The notes under the pieces were generated by a model, which saw only the letters and a program-made list of their open reading frames with translations, did not search any database and was not told the DNA's origin. From the NCBI GenBank assembly GCA_002332795.1, contig DDBP01000068.1, positions 1 through 15,925 on the forward strand: a stretch of 15,925 bases of DNA, given 5' to 3'. Source of the DNA: Anaerolineales bacterium UBA2029 (lineage in GTDB: Bacteria > Chloroflexota > Anaerolineae > Aggregatilineales > Aggregatilineaceae). A program made the position numbers and the translations under genes. Of this stretch, positions 7,446 to 14,914 are shown piece by piece. Within the stretch, counting starts at the first letter, position 1. Each line of letters starts with the position of its first letter.

Positions 7446-9941
7446 TCACTCCTCCCCGTCCAGATGACGGCGCGCCTCGGTGCGCTTCTCGCGCGAGGGT
7501 TGATGTGTGGGGTCAAGCTGCAGCGCCCGGTTGAAGGCGGTCACCGCCTCTTCCCAGCGCCCCAGTTGCAGCAAGGCGTCGCCCAGGTTATGCCAGAACC
7601 ACACATCGTCGGGCGATAGCTCGACAGCGCGGGCGAAACAGAGCCGCGCTTCTTCCCAGCGTCCCAGGGCGGCGCAGGCCAGGCCCTTGCCGTTCCAGGC
7701 CCAGGCATAGCGTGGATTCAGTTCCAGCGCGCGGTTGTAGGCATTGAGCGCTTCTGGCAGGCGCTCCAGCGTGCGCAACACCTGACCGCGCTTGGCCCAG
7801 CTTTCGGCGTGATGCGGGTCAATGTGCAGCGCGCGGTCGAGCACGCGCATGGCCCCCTCGTAATCGCGACGGGTATAGAGCACTTCGGCCTGGTTGTACC
7901 AGGCCCACACGTTATCGGGGTGCAGTTCGGTGGCCGTCTGATGGGCGGCCAGGGCGCGCTCGGTCTGCCCCAGCCGCTCCAACACCTGACCTTTGCCCGT
8001 CCAGGCCCAGGCGAAATGAGGATTGAGCGCCAGGGCGCGGTCGTAGGCGGCCAGCGCTTCGTCGTAGCGACCGAGCAGGCGCAGCGTCCGGCCCTTGCGC
8101 GCCCAGGCCCAGGCCGAGTGCGGGTCGAGCGCCAGGGCGCGGTCGTAGGCGACTAGCGCTTCTTCGGCGAAGCCCAGTTCGGTCAGGCTGTAGCCCTTGT
8201 CCATCAGTTCGCTGATCTCCAGCGCCGGCCCTTCGGCGTTGGTCTCTGGCGGTGCACCGGTGATCTCCCCGATCAGCGCCCGCAGCGCGTCTACCAGCTC
8301 GCCCCAGCTTTGCGGACGGTCGGCGGGGTCTTTGGCCAGGCAGGCCAGGGTCAGTTCCCTGACCGGTGCGGGCACCTGCGCCGCCGAGTCGGGAAAGGCG
8401 GGGAGCAGGTTGAGGTGAGCGTGCACCCATTCGGTGAGCAGTTTGGCCTCGAAGACGGTGCGCCCGGTGAGCATCTCGAACAACACACAGCCGAAGGCGT
8501 AAATATCAGCGCGCATGTCCACCAGTTCGGCGCGGCATTGTTCGGGGGCCATGTAGGGCGGCGTGCCGACGATAGCGCCTACGCGCGTCAGACCGCTGGC
8601 CCAGGGGCCGTCATCGCCGGAGAGCGACACGCTCTGATCGGCGTCCATGGAACGCACCAGGCCGAAGTCGGTCACCTTGGCGATGCCGTCGTGCCGCACC
8701 AGGATGTTGGCTGGCTTGAGGTCGCGGTGCACCAGGCCGGGGACGCGACGGGTGGCGTGCTGCATCCCCAGCGCGATCTGCAGCGCGAAGTCCAGCGCCT
8801 GGGGCAGGTCAATGCGCCTGTGTCGAATCCAGCTACGCAGGTCTGGCCCCAGCCCCTCCGGGCCGGTGATGTGTTCCAGGATGATATGCGGGCGTCCGTC
8901 GAATTTCTGCACGCGCCGCGCCTGCACGATGTGACGGTGCTTTTCGAGCATGATCCAGGTGCGCGCTTCCTGGGTGAAGCGGGCCACGGCGGTCTCGTTG
9001 GTGAGCAGGCGGCTTTGAAAGGTCTTGATCGCCACCGAGCAGCGCTCTTCGTGGTCGTAGCACAGGTAGACGATGCCCATGCCGCCTCGCAATACCTGCG
9101 CGACTTCATAACGCCCGTCAATGCGATCGCCAAAGTCGAAGTCCGTGCCTTCTTTGTGGCGCGCAGGGGCCACCAGGATATCCGGCATGGTTGCCGAGCC
9201 GGTGCTGGTGCTCTCCAGCTCCAGCCGGAAGATTTCGGACTTGTCGGAGCGCGTTTCGCTGAGCGACGACGCCTCGTCCTCTGGCCCGGCCAGCGACAGG
9301 AGAGCGGCGTCTGCCTCCAGGCTTTCCCCCGCCAGCGTGGCCTGTGTACCAGGGTAAATGGCCGTGCTGTGTGCCTCGTCCACAGGAGTTGGGGTGGGGT
9401 CGGGCGGCGGCGTCAGGTCGGCGGAGGGGGGCGAGACGTACCACAGCGCCAGCACATGAGCTTCGTCCGGCAGACCGGCCATGTGTCCTTGGGCTTCCAT
9501 GTCGGCCACGGCCCACAGCGCGACGGCAATGTTGCGCCGGGTGGGGGCGGCGCGGGCTACCTCCAACAGCCAGTCGGCATAGCGCGCAGAGATAGCCTGT
9601 GCGGTCCGCGCGGCGTCCGAACCGGCTTCGGCCAGCTCGGCGGCGCGGCGATAGGCATAGAGGGCCTTGCCGACGTAGTACACCAGCAGGCGCTGCTCGC
9701 TTTCGACCAGCGAACGCCGCGCGCACAGGTCGCCCAGGGCCAGGTAGTCGTGCGGATGCGGCACGTCGCGCCGCAAGGCCAGCCGCCCTAGCCGCCGTAT
9801 CTCCTCGTCGGGGTCGGTGGCGAAGGGATCGGTCTGATCTTCTTTGCGGCGACGCGCCAGCAAACGCTGTTCCTGCTCAGCGGGCAACAGCAGCGGCAGG
9901 GTGCCACTTTGCGGGACGGGGGGCAGATCGCCTGCGCTCAT
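7446..9941 (-). CDS. Soluble serine/threonine protein kinase with C-terminal TPR repeats
   Basis: This is a Hanks-type kinase of 831 residues. Residues 1-265 form an acidic, Pro/Ser-rich N-terminal part with some helical sequence (about 60-155). The kinase domain (about 276-555) has Lys306 in VAIK, HRDLKPAN (405-412, catalytic Asp407), DFG (425-427) and APEQ (465-468). The glycine loop reads LRGGMG (284-289), so the usual first glycine is Leu284. Residues about 580-820 form about seven TPRs of 34 residues with a repeated WAW pattern, likely a protein-binding scaffold. No membrane helix is seen, unlike PknB-type sensor kinases. It is the first gene of a cluster with the FHA protein and the secreted enzyme. 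No ribosome site is clear before the ATG at 9939-9941. Targets are unknown. Confidence 0.93.
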   Translation of the reverse strand: MSAGDLPPVPQSGTLPLLLPAEQEQRLLARRRKEDQTDPFATDPDEEIRRLGRLALRRDVPHPHDYLALGDLCARRSLVESEQRLLVYYVGKALYAYRRAAELAEAGSDAARTAQAISARYADWLLEVARAAPTRRNIAVALWAVADMEAQGHMAGLPDEAHVLALWYVSPPSADLTPPPDPTPTPVDEAHSTAIYPGTQATLAGESLEADAALLSLAGPEDEASSLSETRSDKSEIFRLELESTSTGSATMPDILVAPARHKEGTDFDFGDRIDGRYEVAQVLRGGMGIVYLCYDHEERCSVAIKTFQSRLLTNETAVARFTQEARTWIMLEKHRHIVQARRVQKFDGRPHIILEHITGPEGLGPDLRSWIRHRRIDLPQALDFALQIALGMQHATRRVPGLVHRDLKPANILVRHDGIAKVTDFGLVRSMDADQSVSLSGDDGPWASGLTRVGAIVGTPPYMAPEQCRAELVDMRADIYAFGCVLFEMLTGRTVFEAKLLTEWVHAHLNLLPAFPDSAAQVPAPVRELTLACLAKDPADRPQSWGELVDALRALIGEITGAPPETNAEGPALEISELMDKGYSLTELGFAEEALVAYDRALALDPHSAWAWARKGRTLRLLGRYDEALAAYDRALALNPHFAWAWTGKGQVLERLGQTERALAAHQTATELHPDNVWAWYNQAEVLYTRRDYEGAMRVLDRALHIDPHHAESWAKRGQVLRTLERLPEALNAYNRALELNPRYAWAWNGKGLACAALGRWEEARLCFARAVELSPDDVWFWHNLGDALLQLGRWEEAVTAFNRALQLDPTHQPSREKRTEARRHLDGEE

Positions 9942-9942
9942 A

Positions 9943-9972
9943 GGTTCACAGACAGCCGGTGTTGGTTCACAG
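9943..9972. repeat. Direct repeat GGTTCACAG upstream of the kinase gene
   Basis: The 9-mer GGTTCACAG occurs at 9943-9951 and 9964-9972, 21 bp apart, which is two turns of DNA. It sits just before the kinase start codon. It could be a regulator site on the kinase leader or chance. Confidence 0.35.
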
Positions 9973-10095
9973 GAGATGGTCTTACGAAGGCGAAGTGTAC
10001 CGCACCTGCGGCGTTCAGGCCATGATTCTTCCGAAGGGCGTGCAAAGATCAGCAGCGGCTTTGGTGCACCTGACGACCCTCACCCCGCACGACAG

Positions 10096-10127
10096 GTAGG
10101 GGGCGGGTTTCGAAACTCGTCCCCTGC
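10096..10127. repeat. Long intergenic palindrome between the divergent kinase and lacI genes
   Basis: Sixteen base pairs fold around the central TTTCGAAA (10108-10115) with no unpaired base: 13 Watson-Crick pairs and 3 G-T pairs on the plus strand, with arms AGGGGGCGGGTTTC and GAAACTCGTCCCCT forming the core. It lies upstream of both divergent genes, so it is not a simple gene-end terminator. It looks like a REP-type or MITE-like repeat. The rest of the 9973-10160 spacer shows nothing I can name. Confidence 0.55.
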
Positions 10128-10167
10128 AAGACACGGCGAGATCGCGTTGTTATATCGCCTTCGGTAT

Positions 10168-10195
10168 TTGGTGAAATCGTATAACAGTATATAAT
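10168..10195 (+). promoter_or_regulatory. Promoter of the LacI-family gene with a possible own-operator
   Basis: A perfect -10 box TATAAT (10190-10195) lies 16 nt after TTGGTG (10168-10173), a weak -35 box. Transcription would start near 10202. The spacer holds GAAATCGTAT (10173-10182), the exact reverse complement of ATACGATTTC found in the palindrome at the ABC operon start. This suggests the regulator also controls itself. Confidence 0.65.
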
Positions 10196-10234
10196 TCAAC
10201 CAGTATGTCCTGGATGCCCAAACCTGGTGACGCC

Positions 10235-11269
10235 ATGCCAACCAAAAAATCGAACGGGAAACAGCCCACCATGCGCGATGTGGCACGCCTGGCGGGGGTC
10301 TCGCAGCCTACGGTGTCGCGTGTGCTCAACAACAACCCTTCGGCGATCCCTGTCAGCGAAGAGACCCGCCGCAAGGTGTTGGAAGCAGTGCGCGTGCTGG
10401 GTTATCGCCCCAACATGACGGCGCGCAGCCTGCGCACGCAGCGCACACAGATGATTGCCCTGATGATCGCCGATATTTCAAACTCTTTCTATCATCCCAT
10501 CGCGCGCACGGTCCAGGACATTGCCCGGCAGCATAATTACGACGTGATCATTTCGAGCAGCGATCACCAGTATGACAACGAGCGCCATTTCTGCGAGGCG
10601 GTGATCCGCCGACCCGTTGACGGCGTGATCATGGTGCCCACACACCTGACCGACGAAGACCTTGACCGCTTCATTGCCCTCACTCAGACGCCAGTGGTGG
10701 TGCTGGGACAACATATCAAACACGCTGACGTAGACGTGGTGTATGCCGATGATGAGAAGGCGACCTTTGACGCCGTCAACTGGTTGATCGCCGAGCGGGG
10801 TCACCGGGAGATTGGCTTCGTGGGGGTACCCGATCAATATCCCCCAGGGCCGCGGCGCTGGCGCGGGTATCAGCGGGCCATGGAACTGGCTGGCCTGTCT
10901 GTCAACCCGCAGTTTGTATTCGAGGGGGATTTCACCCTCGAAAGCGGGCGACAGGTGGCCAGAAGGCTGTTGAAGCTGCCCGACTGGCCTTCGGCCCTGT
11001 TCGTGGTGAACGATCTGATGGCGATTGGCCTGATCCTGGAATTGCAGGATGCCGGCTATAACGTCCCCGGCGATATCGCGATCATGGGCTTCGATGACAT
11101 CCCAGAGGCTTCGATCATCCGTCCGCCCCTCACCACTATTGCTCAGGCTCCCGTAGAAATCGGCAAGAAGCTGGTCAATGCCCTGTTCGACCGTATCGAG
11201 GGACGGGTCAGTGGGGGCAGACGGGCTTTGGAGTGCCCCTGCCTGCTGATTCCCAGACAGTCGGCCTAA
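10235..11269 (+). CDS. LacI-family transcriptional regulator
   Basis: This DNA-binding sugar-responsive regulator has 344 residues. The N-terminal helix-turn-helix TMRDVARLAGVSQPTVSRVL (12-31) is typical of LacI/GalR proteins. A hinge helix region (about 50-66, RPNMTARSLRTQ) follows, then a two-lobe periplasmic-binding-like domain for an effector, with MGFDDIPEA near the C-terminus as in relatives. I chose ATG 10235 because GGTGA precedes it at a short distance and the promoter -10 box (10190-10195) leaves too little leader for ATG 10205, which would add ten residues (MSWMPKPGDA). It stands directly before an ABC sugar operon on the same strand, so a repressor of that operon induced by its sugar is the likely role. 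The effector, perhaps arabinose or an arabino-oligosaccharide, is inferred from the GH51 gene downstream. Confidence 0.95.
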   Translation: MPTKKSNGKQPTMRDVARLAGVSQPTVSRVLNNNPSAIPVSEETRRKVLEAVRVLGYRPNMTARSLRTQRTQMIALMIADISNSFYHPIARTVQDIARQHNYDVIISSSDHQYDNERHFCEAVIRRPVDGVIMVPTHLTDEDLDRFIALTQTPVVVLGQHIKHADVDVVYADDEKATFDAVNWLIAERGHREIGFVGVPDQYPPGPRRWRGYQRAMELAGLSVNPQFVFEGDFTLESGRQVARRLLKLPDWPSALFVVNDLMAIGLILELQDAGYNVPGDIAIMGFDDIPEASIIRPPLTTIAQAPVEIGKKLVNALFDRIEGRVSGGRRALECPCLLIPRQSA

Positions 11270-11308
11270 CCGACTACTCCGATTCGATCTCCTTGCCGAT
11301 ACTGGCTT

Positions 11309-11323
11309 GAGACAGCATGTCTC
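11309..11323. repeat. Perfect inverted repeat after lacI
   Basis: GAGACA-GCA-TGTCTC forms a perfect six-pair hairpin in the lacI 3' region. No T-run follows. It may be part of the lacI transcript end or a protein site. Confidence 0.4.
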
Positions 11324-11325
11324 GT

Positions 11326-11351
11326 GCAGAGTGTGACACGCTGCGATTTTT
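11326..11351 (+). terminator. Rho-independent terminator of lacI
   Basis: GCAG-A-GTG pairs with CAC-G-CTGC around a TGA loop (seven pairs and one A/G mismatch, 11326-11344), followed by GA and five T's. It lies 57 nt after the lacI stop codon and before the ABC operon promoter, so lacI is probably a separate transcript. Confidence 0.75.
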
Positions 11352-11365
11352 GTGCGCCGGGGTGA

Positions 11366-11394
11366 TTGACAAACCTCAGCAAACATCCTAGAAT
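11366..11394 (+). promoter_or_regulatory. Strong promoter of the sugar ABC transporter operon
   Basis: A perfect TTGACA (11366-11371) is followed after exactly 17 nt by TAGAAT (11389-11394), five of six matches to the -10 consensus. Transcription would start near 11401, giving a leader of about 309 nt before the binding-protein gene. Confidence 0.85.
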
Positions 11395-11400
11395 ACGATT

Positions 11401-11420
11401 AACAGAATACGATTTCTGTT
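11401..11420. promoter_or_regulatory. Candidate LacI-family operator at the ABC operon start point
   Basis: AACAGAATACGATTTCTGTT is a palindrome with 16 of 20 symmetric bases and a central CG, the layout typical of LacI-family operators whose hinge helices enter at a central CpG. It lies right on the predicted transcription start. The core GAATACGATT also occurs at 11391-11400, over the -10 box and 14 bp away. A regulator bound here would block the promoter. Confidence 0.65.
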
Positions 11421-11709
11421 TTCGTAGAAGCAGTATAGGTGTCCTTTGATGTACAGACGCCAAGCCCTTGGTGGGGCATCTCCTTCCTCGTATCCTGCGC
11501 TGTTCGTTACCTCCGGCCAACCCGACCGCTCGCTCATCATGCCTGGCAGGCACTCTGTGTACCTGCTGGTTTGTTTTCCTCTGCTCCGGCGATACTCAAG
11601 AAAGGAGGGCTGACGAAGGCTTCCATAACTCACTTCGCTTTGTCGCCGTTGCATCGTTTCCGCTATCACTGCTCGCAGGAAATTGAATATATAGAAAGAG
11701 AGACTCACC
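11421..11709 (+). other. Long 5' leader of the sugar-binding protein gene
   Basis: No gene is convincing here. The leader holds small inverted repeats: CCAAG-CC-CTTGG (11460-11471) and TGCCTG-G-CAGGCA (11540-11552). It also has a strong ribosome-site-like AAAGGAGGG (11601-11609) with no ATG, GTG or TTG at a suitable distance. A frame beginning with GTG at 11439 overlaps the binding-protein gene and has no family resemblance. I do not recognise any known riboswitch. Confidence 0.4.
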
Positions 11710-12987
11710 ATGAAAAGGATTGCGATCAGCCTGACCCTGCTCCTGGCTCTGCTGGCAATGCTGGGTGTGGGAGCAACTTCTCAGCGTGCTGCTGCTCAGG
11801 AAGTCGTCGAGATTGATTTCCTCACCTACCTGACTGGCCCGGATGGGGCCTACTACGAGGCGCTGGTCAATCAGTTCAATGAAGAACACCCCGGCATCAA
11901 GGTCAACTTCCTGGTCGAACCGGGCGGTGCGGAATATCAGTCCAAGCTGGTGCTGTCCATTCGTTCGGGCGAAGCTCCTGCCGCGGTGCTGCTGCACGTA
12001 GACGAAATCCCGCGCTACATCACCAACGACATGATCTATGGCTGGAGCCGGGCGGATTGGGAGAGCACCTTTGGCGTCAGCCTGGATGACTTCGTGCCCG
12101 CTACCATGGCCTACGCCGTGGTAGACGACACCATCTATGGCCTGACTTTCACTGCCTATCATCTGGCGCTGTACTACAATGCCGATCACTTCGTGGCCGC
12201 TGGTCTTGATCCGGACAAGCCCCCGCAGACATGGGACGAGTTCATCGAATATGGCAAGGCTCTCACCAAAGATACCAACGGGGATGGTACTCCCGATCAG
12301 TGGGGCTACTTCTGCCATGGTGGCTGGCAGTTCCGCGTGCTGTGGCAGTGGTACTCGCTGTTCTGGGAGATGGGCGGCGAGCTGCTGAACGAGGATCAGA
12401 CAGAAGTCGCCTTCAACAATGAGACAGGCGTGGCGGCGTTGCAATACTTCGTAGACCTGATCCAGAAGCACGGCATCTGCCCGGCTGAGCCATCCGACGG
12501 CGAGCAGGCGTTCGCGCTGGGCACGCTGTCCATGCACACCAATGGCCCCTGGATGATCAACTACTTCGATAGCGTCGAGGGTCTCAACTGGCGTGTGGCG
12601 AACCTGCCCGCCTACAATGGCAACAAGGCGGCCTGGGGTTCGACACATACGCTGGTCTTCCCCAAGGGCGTGCCAGAAGCGGAGCATCAGGCAGCCGTGG
12701 AATTCGGCAAGTGGATGGCGGCCCATACGGTCGAGCTGTCGGCGGCGGGCGCGTATCCGGCGCGCATCTCGGTAGCCGAAAGTGAGGAGTTCAAGTCGCT
12801 GCCGGCTCAGGGTGTCTTCGCGGCGGGAGCGCCCGAATACTTCCATCCAGTGCCTGGGCTGGAGTTCTGGCCAGAAGCCGAGGCGATCTTCATCGAGTAC
12901 TTCCAGGGAGCGCTGCTTGGTGACATTTCGGCTGAGCAGGCCATTCAGGCTGCTGCCGAGGAAATCCAGGCGCTGCTCGAAGAGTAG
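11710..12987 (+). CDS. ABC transporter sugar-binding protein (family 1, CUT1 type)
   Basis: This extracytoplasmic solute-binding protein of 425 residues captures a sugar and delivers it to the two permeases encoded next. The signal peptide (1-29) ends RAAA before QEVVEIDF. It has no lipobox cysteine, so it is probably released by signal peptidase I. The mature part shows typical family 1 features: FLTYLTGPDGAYYEALVNQF near its start, FNEEHPGIKVNF (55-66), and later AFALGTLSMHTNGPWM and HTLVFPKG. The length is normal. The ribosome site is weak (AGAGAG, 7 nt before the ATG), which is odd for a protein usually made in excess. The substrate is inferred to be an arabinoside or arabino-oligosaccharide from the GH51 gene in the same operon. 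AraN-like proteins are a reasonable comparison but identity is not shown. Confidence 0.93.
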   Translation: MKRIAISLTLLLALLAMLGVGATSQRAAAQEVVEIDFLTYLTGPDGAYYEALVNQFNEEHPGIKVNFLVEPGGAEYQSKLVLSIRSGEAPAAVLLHVDEIPRYITNDMIYGWSRADWESTFGVSLDDFVPATMAYAVVDDTIYGLTFTAYHLALYYNADHFVAAGLDPDKPPQTWDEFIEYGKALTKDTNGDGTPDQWGYFCHGGWQFRVLWQWYSLFWEMGGELLNEDQTEVAFNNETGVAALQYFVDLIQKHGICPAEPSDGEQAFALGTLSMHTNGPWMINYFDSVEGLNWRVANLPAYNGNKAAWGSTHTLVFPKGVPEAEHQAAVEFGKWMAAHTVELSAAGAYPARISVAESEEFKSLPAQGVFAAGAPEYFHPVPGLEFWPEAEAIFIEYFQGALLGDISAEQAIQAAAEEIQALLEE

Positions 12988-13009
12988 TGCTTCCAGACAA
13001 GGTGTGAGG

Positions 13010-13037
13010 TGCCAGGGGGACGACTGTTCCCCTGGCA
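13010..13037 (+). terminator. Intercistronic stem-loop after the binding-protein gene
   Basis: TGCCAGGGG (13010-13018) pairs perfectly with CCCCTGGCA (13029-13037) around a 10-nt loop. There is no T-run, so full termination is unlikely. Such hairpins between a binding-protein gene and its permease genes commonly protect the upstream mRNA or reduce downstream expression, giving more binding protein than permease. Confidence 0.6.
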
Positions 13038-13060
13038 TTCTCTAGAAAGGGCTGCTGTCC

Positions 13061-13963
13061 ATGGCTGCACAAGAGAGCCTCTTCTGGCGCAACCTGAAAA
13101 ACGATCTGAAAGCGTATGCCTTCATCCTGCCCTATTTCTGTTTCTTTCTGGTGTTCATCTTGCTACCACTGGTCTACGGCTTTGCGCTGAGCTTCTATTC
13201 CTGGGACCTTTTCACCGCGCCCAAGTACGTTGGCCTGCAGAACTACGACAAACTCCTCTTCGACGATAGCCGGTTTTGGGTGGCAACCAAGAACACACTG
13301 GTGTTCGTGGCCGAAAGCGTGCCTCTGTTGATTATTGTCCCGCTGATCTTTGCGCTGATCCTCAACCGACCTTTCTGGGGACGTACCTGGGCGTTCATCG
13401 CCTTCATCTCCGTCTCGTTCATGCCTTCAGTTGCCATTATCTGGATGTGGCGCTGGATGTTCGACTATCACTCCGGGCTGGTCAATTTTTATCTGGGGGA
13501 GCTGGGTCTACCGTTGCAGAACTGGCTGTCGCACCCGCAACTGGCCATGGTGTTGATCGTGCTGATCACCACCTGGTGGACATCCGGTTTCAACACCATT
13601 CTGTTCCTCAGCGGATTGCAAGATATCCCCCGCGAACTGTACGAGGCGGCGCAGGTGGACGGCGGGTCGCGGCTGGCGCAGTTCCGCTTCATCACCCTGC
13701 CCATGCTGCGCGACAAGATGATCCTCATTGGCGCGCTGACGGTGATGGCTTCCTTCAAGATGTTCGATCAGGTGTATCTGCTGACCGGCGGGGGGCCGAT
13801 GGGCAAGACGCGCAGCCTGGCACAATACCTCTACGAGAGCGGCTTCAGAGACTTTAAGATCGGCAAGGCTTCGGCCATTAGCTGGCTCATGTTCGCCATG
13901 ATCATGGTCTTCGCCATGATCCGGGTCGCGTGGAGCTGGCGTAGCGCAAGAGAAAGTAGCTGA
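13061..13963 (+). CDS. ABC transporter sugar permease 1 (MalF/UgpA type)
   Basis: This is an inner-membrane subunit of 300 residues with about six predicted helices (roughly 18-46, 76-100, 108-130, 158-185, 220-242, 268-292). The cytoplasmic EAA loop reads EAAQVDGGSRLAQFRFITLP (195-214), with the conserved Glu195-Ala-Ala and Gly201 that dock the ATPase subunit. It pairs with the second permease to form the channel. The ATG at 13061 follows AAAGGG by about 8 nt. The gene lies 73 nt after the binding-protein gene, with a stem-loop between. It belongs to the CUT1 family of oligosaccharide importers, but sugar specificity cannot be told from the permease. Confidence 0.95.
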   Translation: MAAQESLFWRNLKNDLKAYAFILPYFCFFLVFILLPLVYGFALSFYSWDLFTAPKYVGLQNYDKLLFDDSRFWVATKNTLVFVAESVPLLIIVPLIFALILNRPFWGRTWAFIAFISVSFMPSVAIIWMWRWMFDYHSGLVNFYLGELGLPLQNWLSHPQLAMVLIVLITTWWTSGFNTILFLSGLQDIPRELYEAAQVDGGSRLAQFRFITLPMLRDKMILIGALTVMASFKMFDQVYLLTGGGPMGKTRSLAQYLYESGFRDFKIGKASAISWLMFAMIMVFAMIRVAWSWRSARESS

Positions 13964-13966
13964 GCG

Positions 13967-14875
13967 ATGATGGCGCGAACTGGTCTGGGACGAATTCGAA
14001 CAGGGCTGGCGGAATTCAGCACGTCCAATCAGTGGCGAAGGCTGCGTCCGGTCCTCTTCAGCATTGTGGTGATCCTGTTTGGCCTGATCTGGTTTGCCCC
14101 CATTTTCTGGATCATCTCGATTTCGTTCAAGCCCAATTCGGTGGCTGCGCTATACCCGGTCACCTGGATTCCCCGGCCCTTCACACTGGAGAACTACGAG
14201 ACGATCCTGTTGCATCCCACGCGCGGGGTCGACATCGTGCGGTCGTTTGGCATCAGCGCTTTCGTATGCTCGGCGGTGGTGGCAGGCGTGTTGCTCCTCT
14301 CGACGCCGGCAGCCTATGCCTTCGCCCGCCTGAAGTTCCGCGGCAGAGACACCATCTTCTGGCTGATGGTGGCAACGCTGGCATTGCCTGTGCAGATGTT
14401 CATCGTGCCAGTGTATGTGATCCTGGATCGGGTAGATTGGGTCAATACGCTCAAGGCGCTGATATTCCCGCCGCTGGGGCCTGCATTTGCCTTGTTCGTG
14501 CTGCGGCAGTTCATGCTGGCGGTGTCCACGGAGACGGAAGAAGCAGCGCGCCTGGATGGGTGTAACCGCTTGCAGGTGCTGTGGTATGTGGTTGTGCCGC
14601 AGATTCGCCCGGCGCTGGTGTCGGTGGGGTTGATCACGTTTCTCAACACCTGGAACGACTTTCTGTGGCCGTTGATCGTGATCTACGACCGCGACATCTA
14701 CCCTCTCACCCTGGCGCTCAACGACGTGCGCAGCGCGTATCACTTCACCTTCGAGGCGGGCACCGTCATGGCCTCGTATGTGGTGGCGGTTATTCCTGTC
14801 GTGGTGCTCTTCTACTTCGCCAAGAATCACCTCATCAGGGGCATTTCCCTCACCGGGACTGGCTCCACCATGTAA
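13967..14875 (+). CDS. ABC transporter sugar permease 2 (MalG/UgpE type)
   Basis: This is the partner permease of 302 residues, also with about six predicted helices (roughly 29-52, 94-115, 130-152, 162-185, 210-240, 264-285). Its EAA loop is EEAARLDGCNRLQVLWYVVV (191-210), with Glu192-Ala-Ala and Asp197-Gly198, ending in the usual VPQIRPAL. The start codon lies 3 nt after the permease 1 stop (ATGATG at 13967, so either Met is possible), and the ribosome site is weak. Translational coupling with permease 1 is likely. No ATP-binding subunit gene follows; the next gene is the arabinofuranosidase. CUT1 importers often share one MsmK/MalK-like ATPase encoded elsewhere in the genome, which probably applies here. 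Confidence 0.95.
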   Translation: MMARTGLGRIRTGLAEFSTSNQWRRLRPVLFSIVVILFGLIWFAPIFWIISISFKPNSVAALYPVTWIPRPFTLENYETILLHPTRGVDIVRSFGISAFVCSAVVAGVLLLSTPAAYAFARLKFRGRDTIFWLMVATLALPVQMFIVPVYVILDRVDWVNTLKALIFPPLGPAFALFVLRQFMLAVSTETEEAARLDGCNRLQVLWYVVVPQIRPALVSVGLITFLNTWNDFLWPLIVIYDRDIYPLTLALNDVRSAYHFTFEAGTVMASYVVAVIPVVVLFYFAKNHLIRGISLTGTGSTM

Positions 14876-14914
14876 CGGAGCGCAATGTGCGGGTCACGAT
14901 GAGAGGATGACACC

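Noticed and set aside
7446..8210. Regular 102-nt periodicity that could be taken for a tandem DNA repeat or CRISPR
   Set aside because: The period is 34 codons in frame and encodes TPR units; there are no short repeats with unique spacers.
8310..9791. Long open frame (493 codons) opposite the kinase gene
   Set aside because: It is a high-GC antisense shadow of a gene with clear kinase motifs; its translation shows no domain.
11439..11816. Open frame of 125 codons in the ABC operon leader
   Set aside because: It starts with GTG and no ribosome site, overlaps the binding-protein gene by over 100 nt, and has no recognisable family or natural-looking composition.
11596..13038. Open frame of 480 codons opposite the binding-protein gene
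   Set aside because: It is antisense to a convincing solute-binding protein with a signal peptide and shows no known motif.
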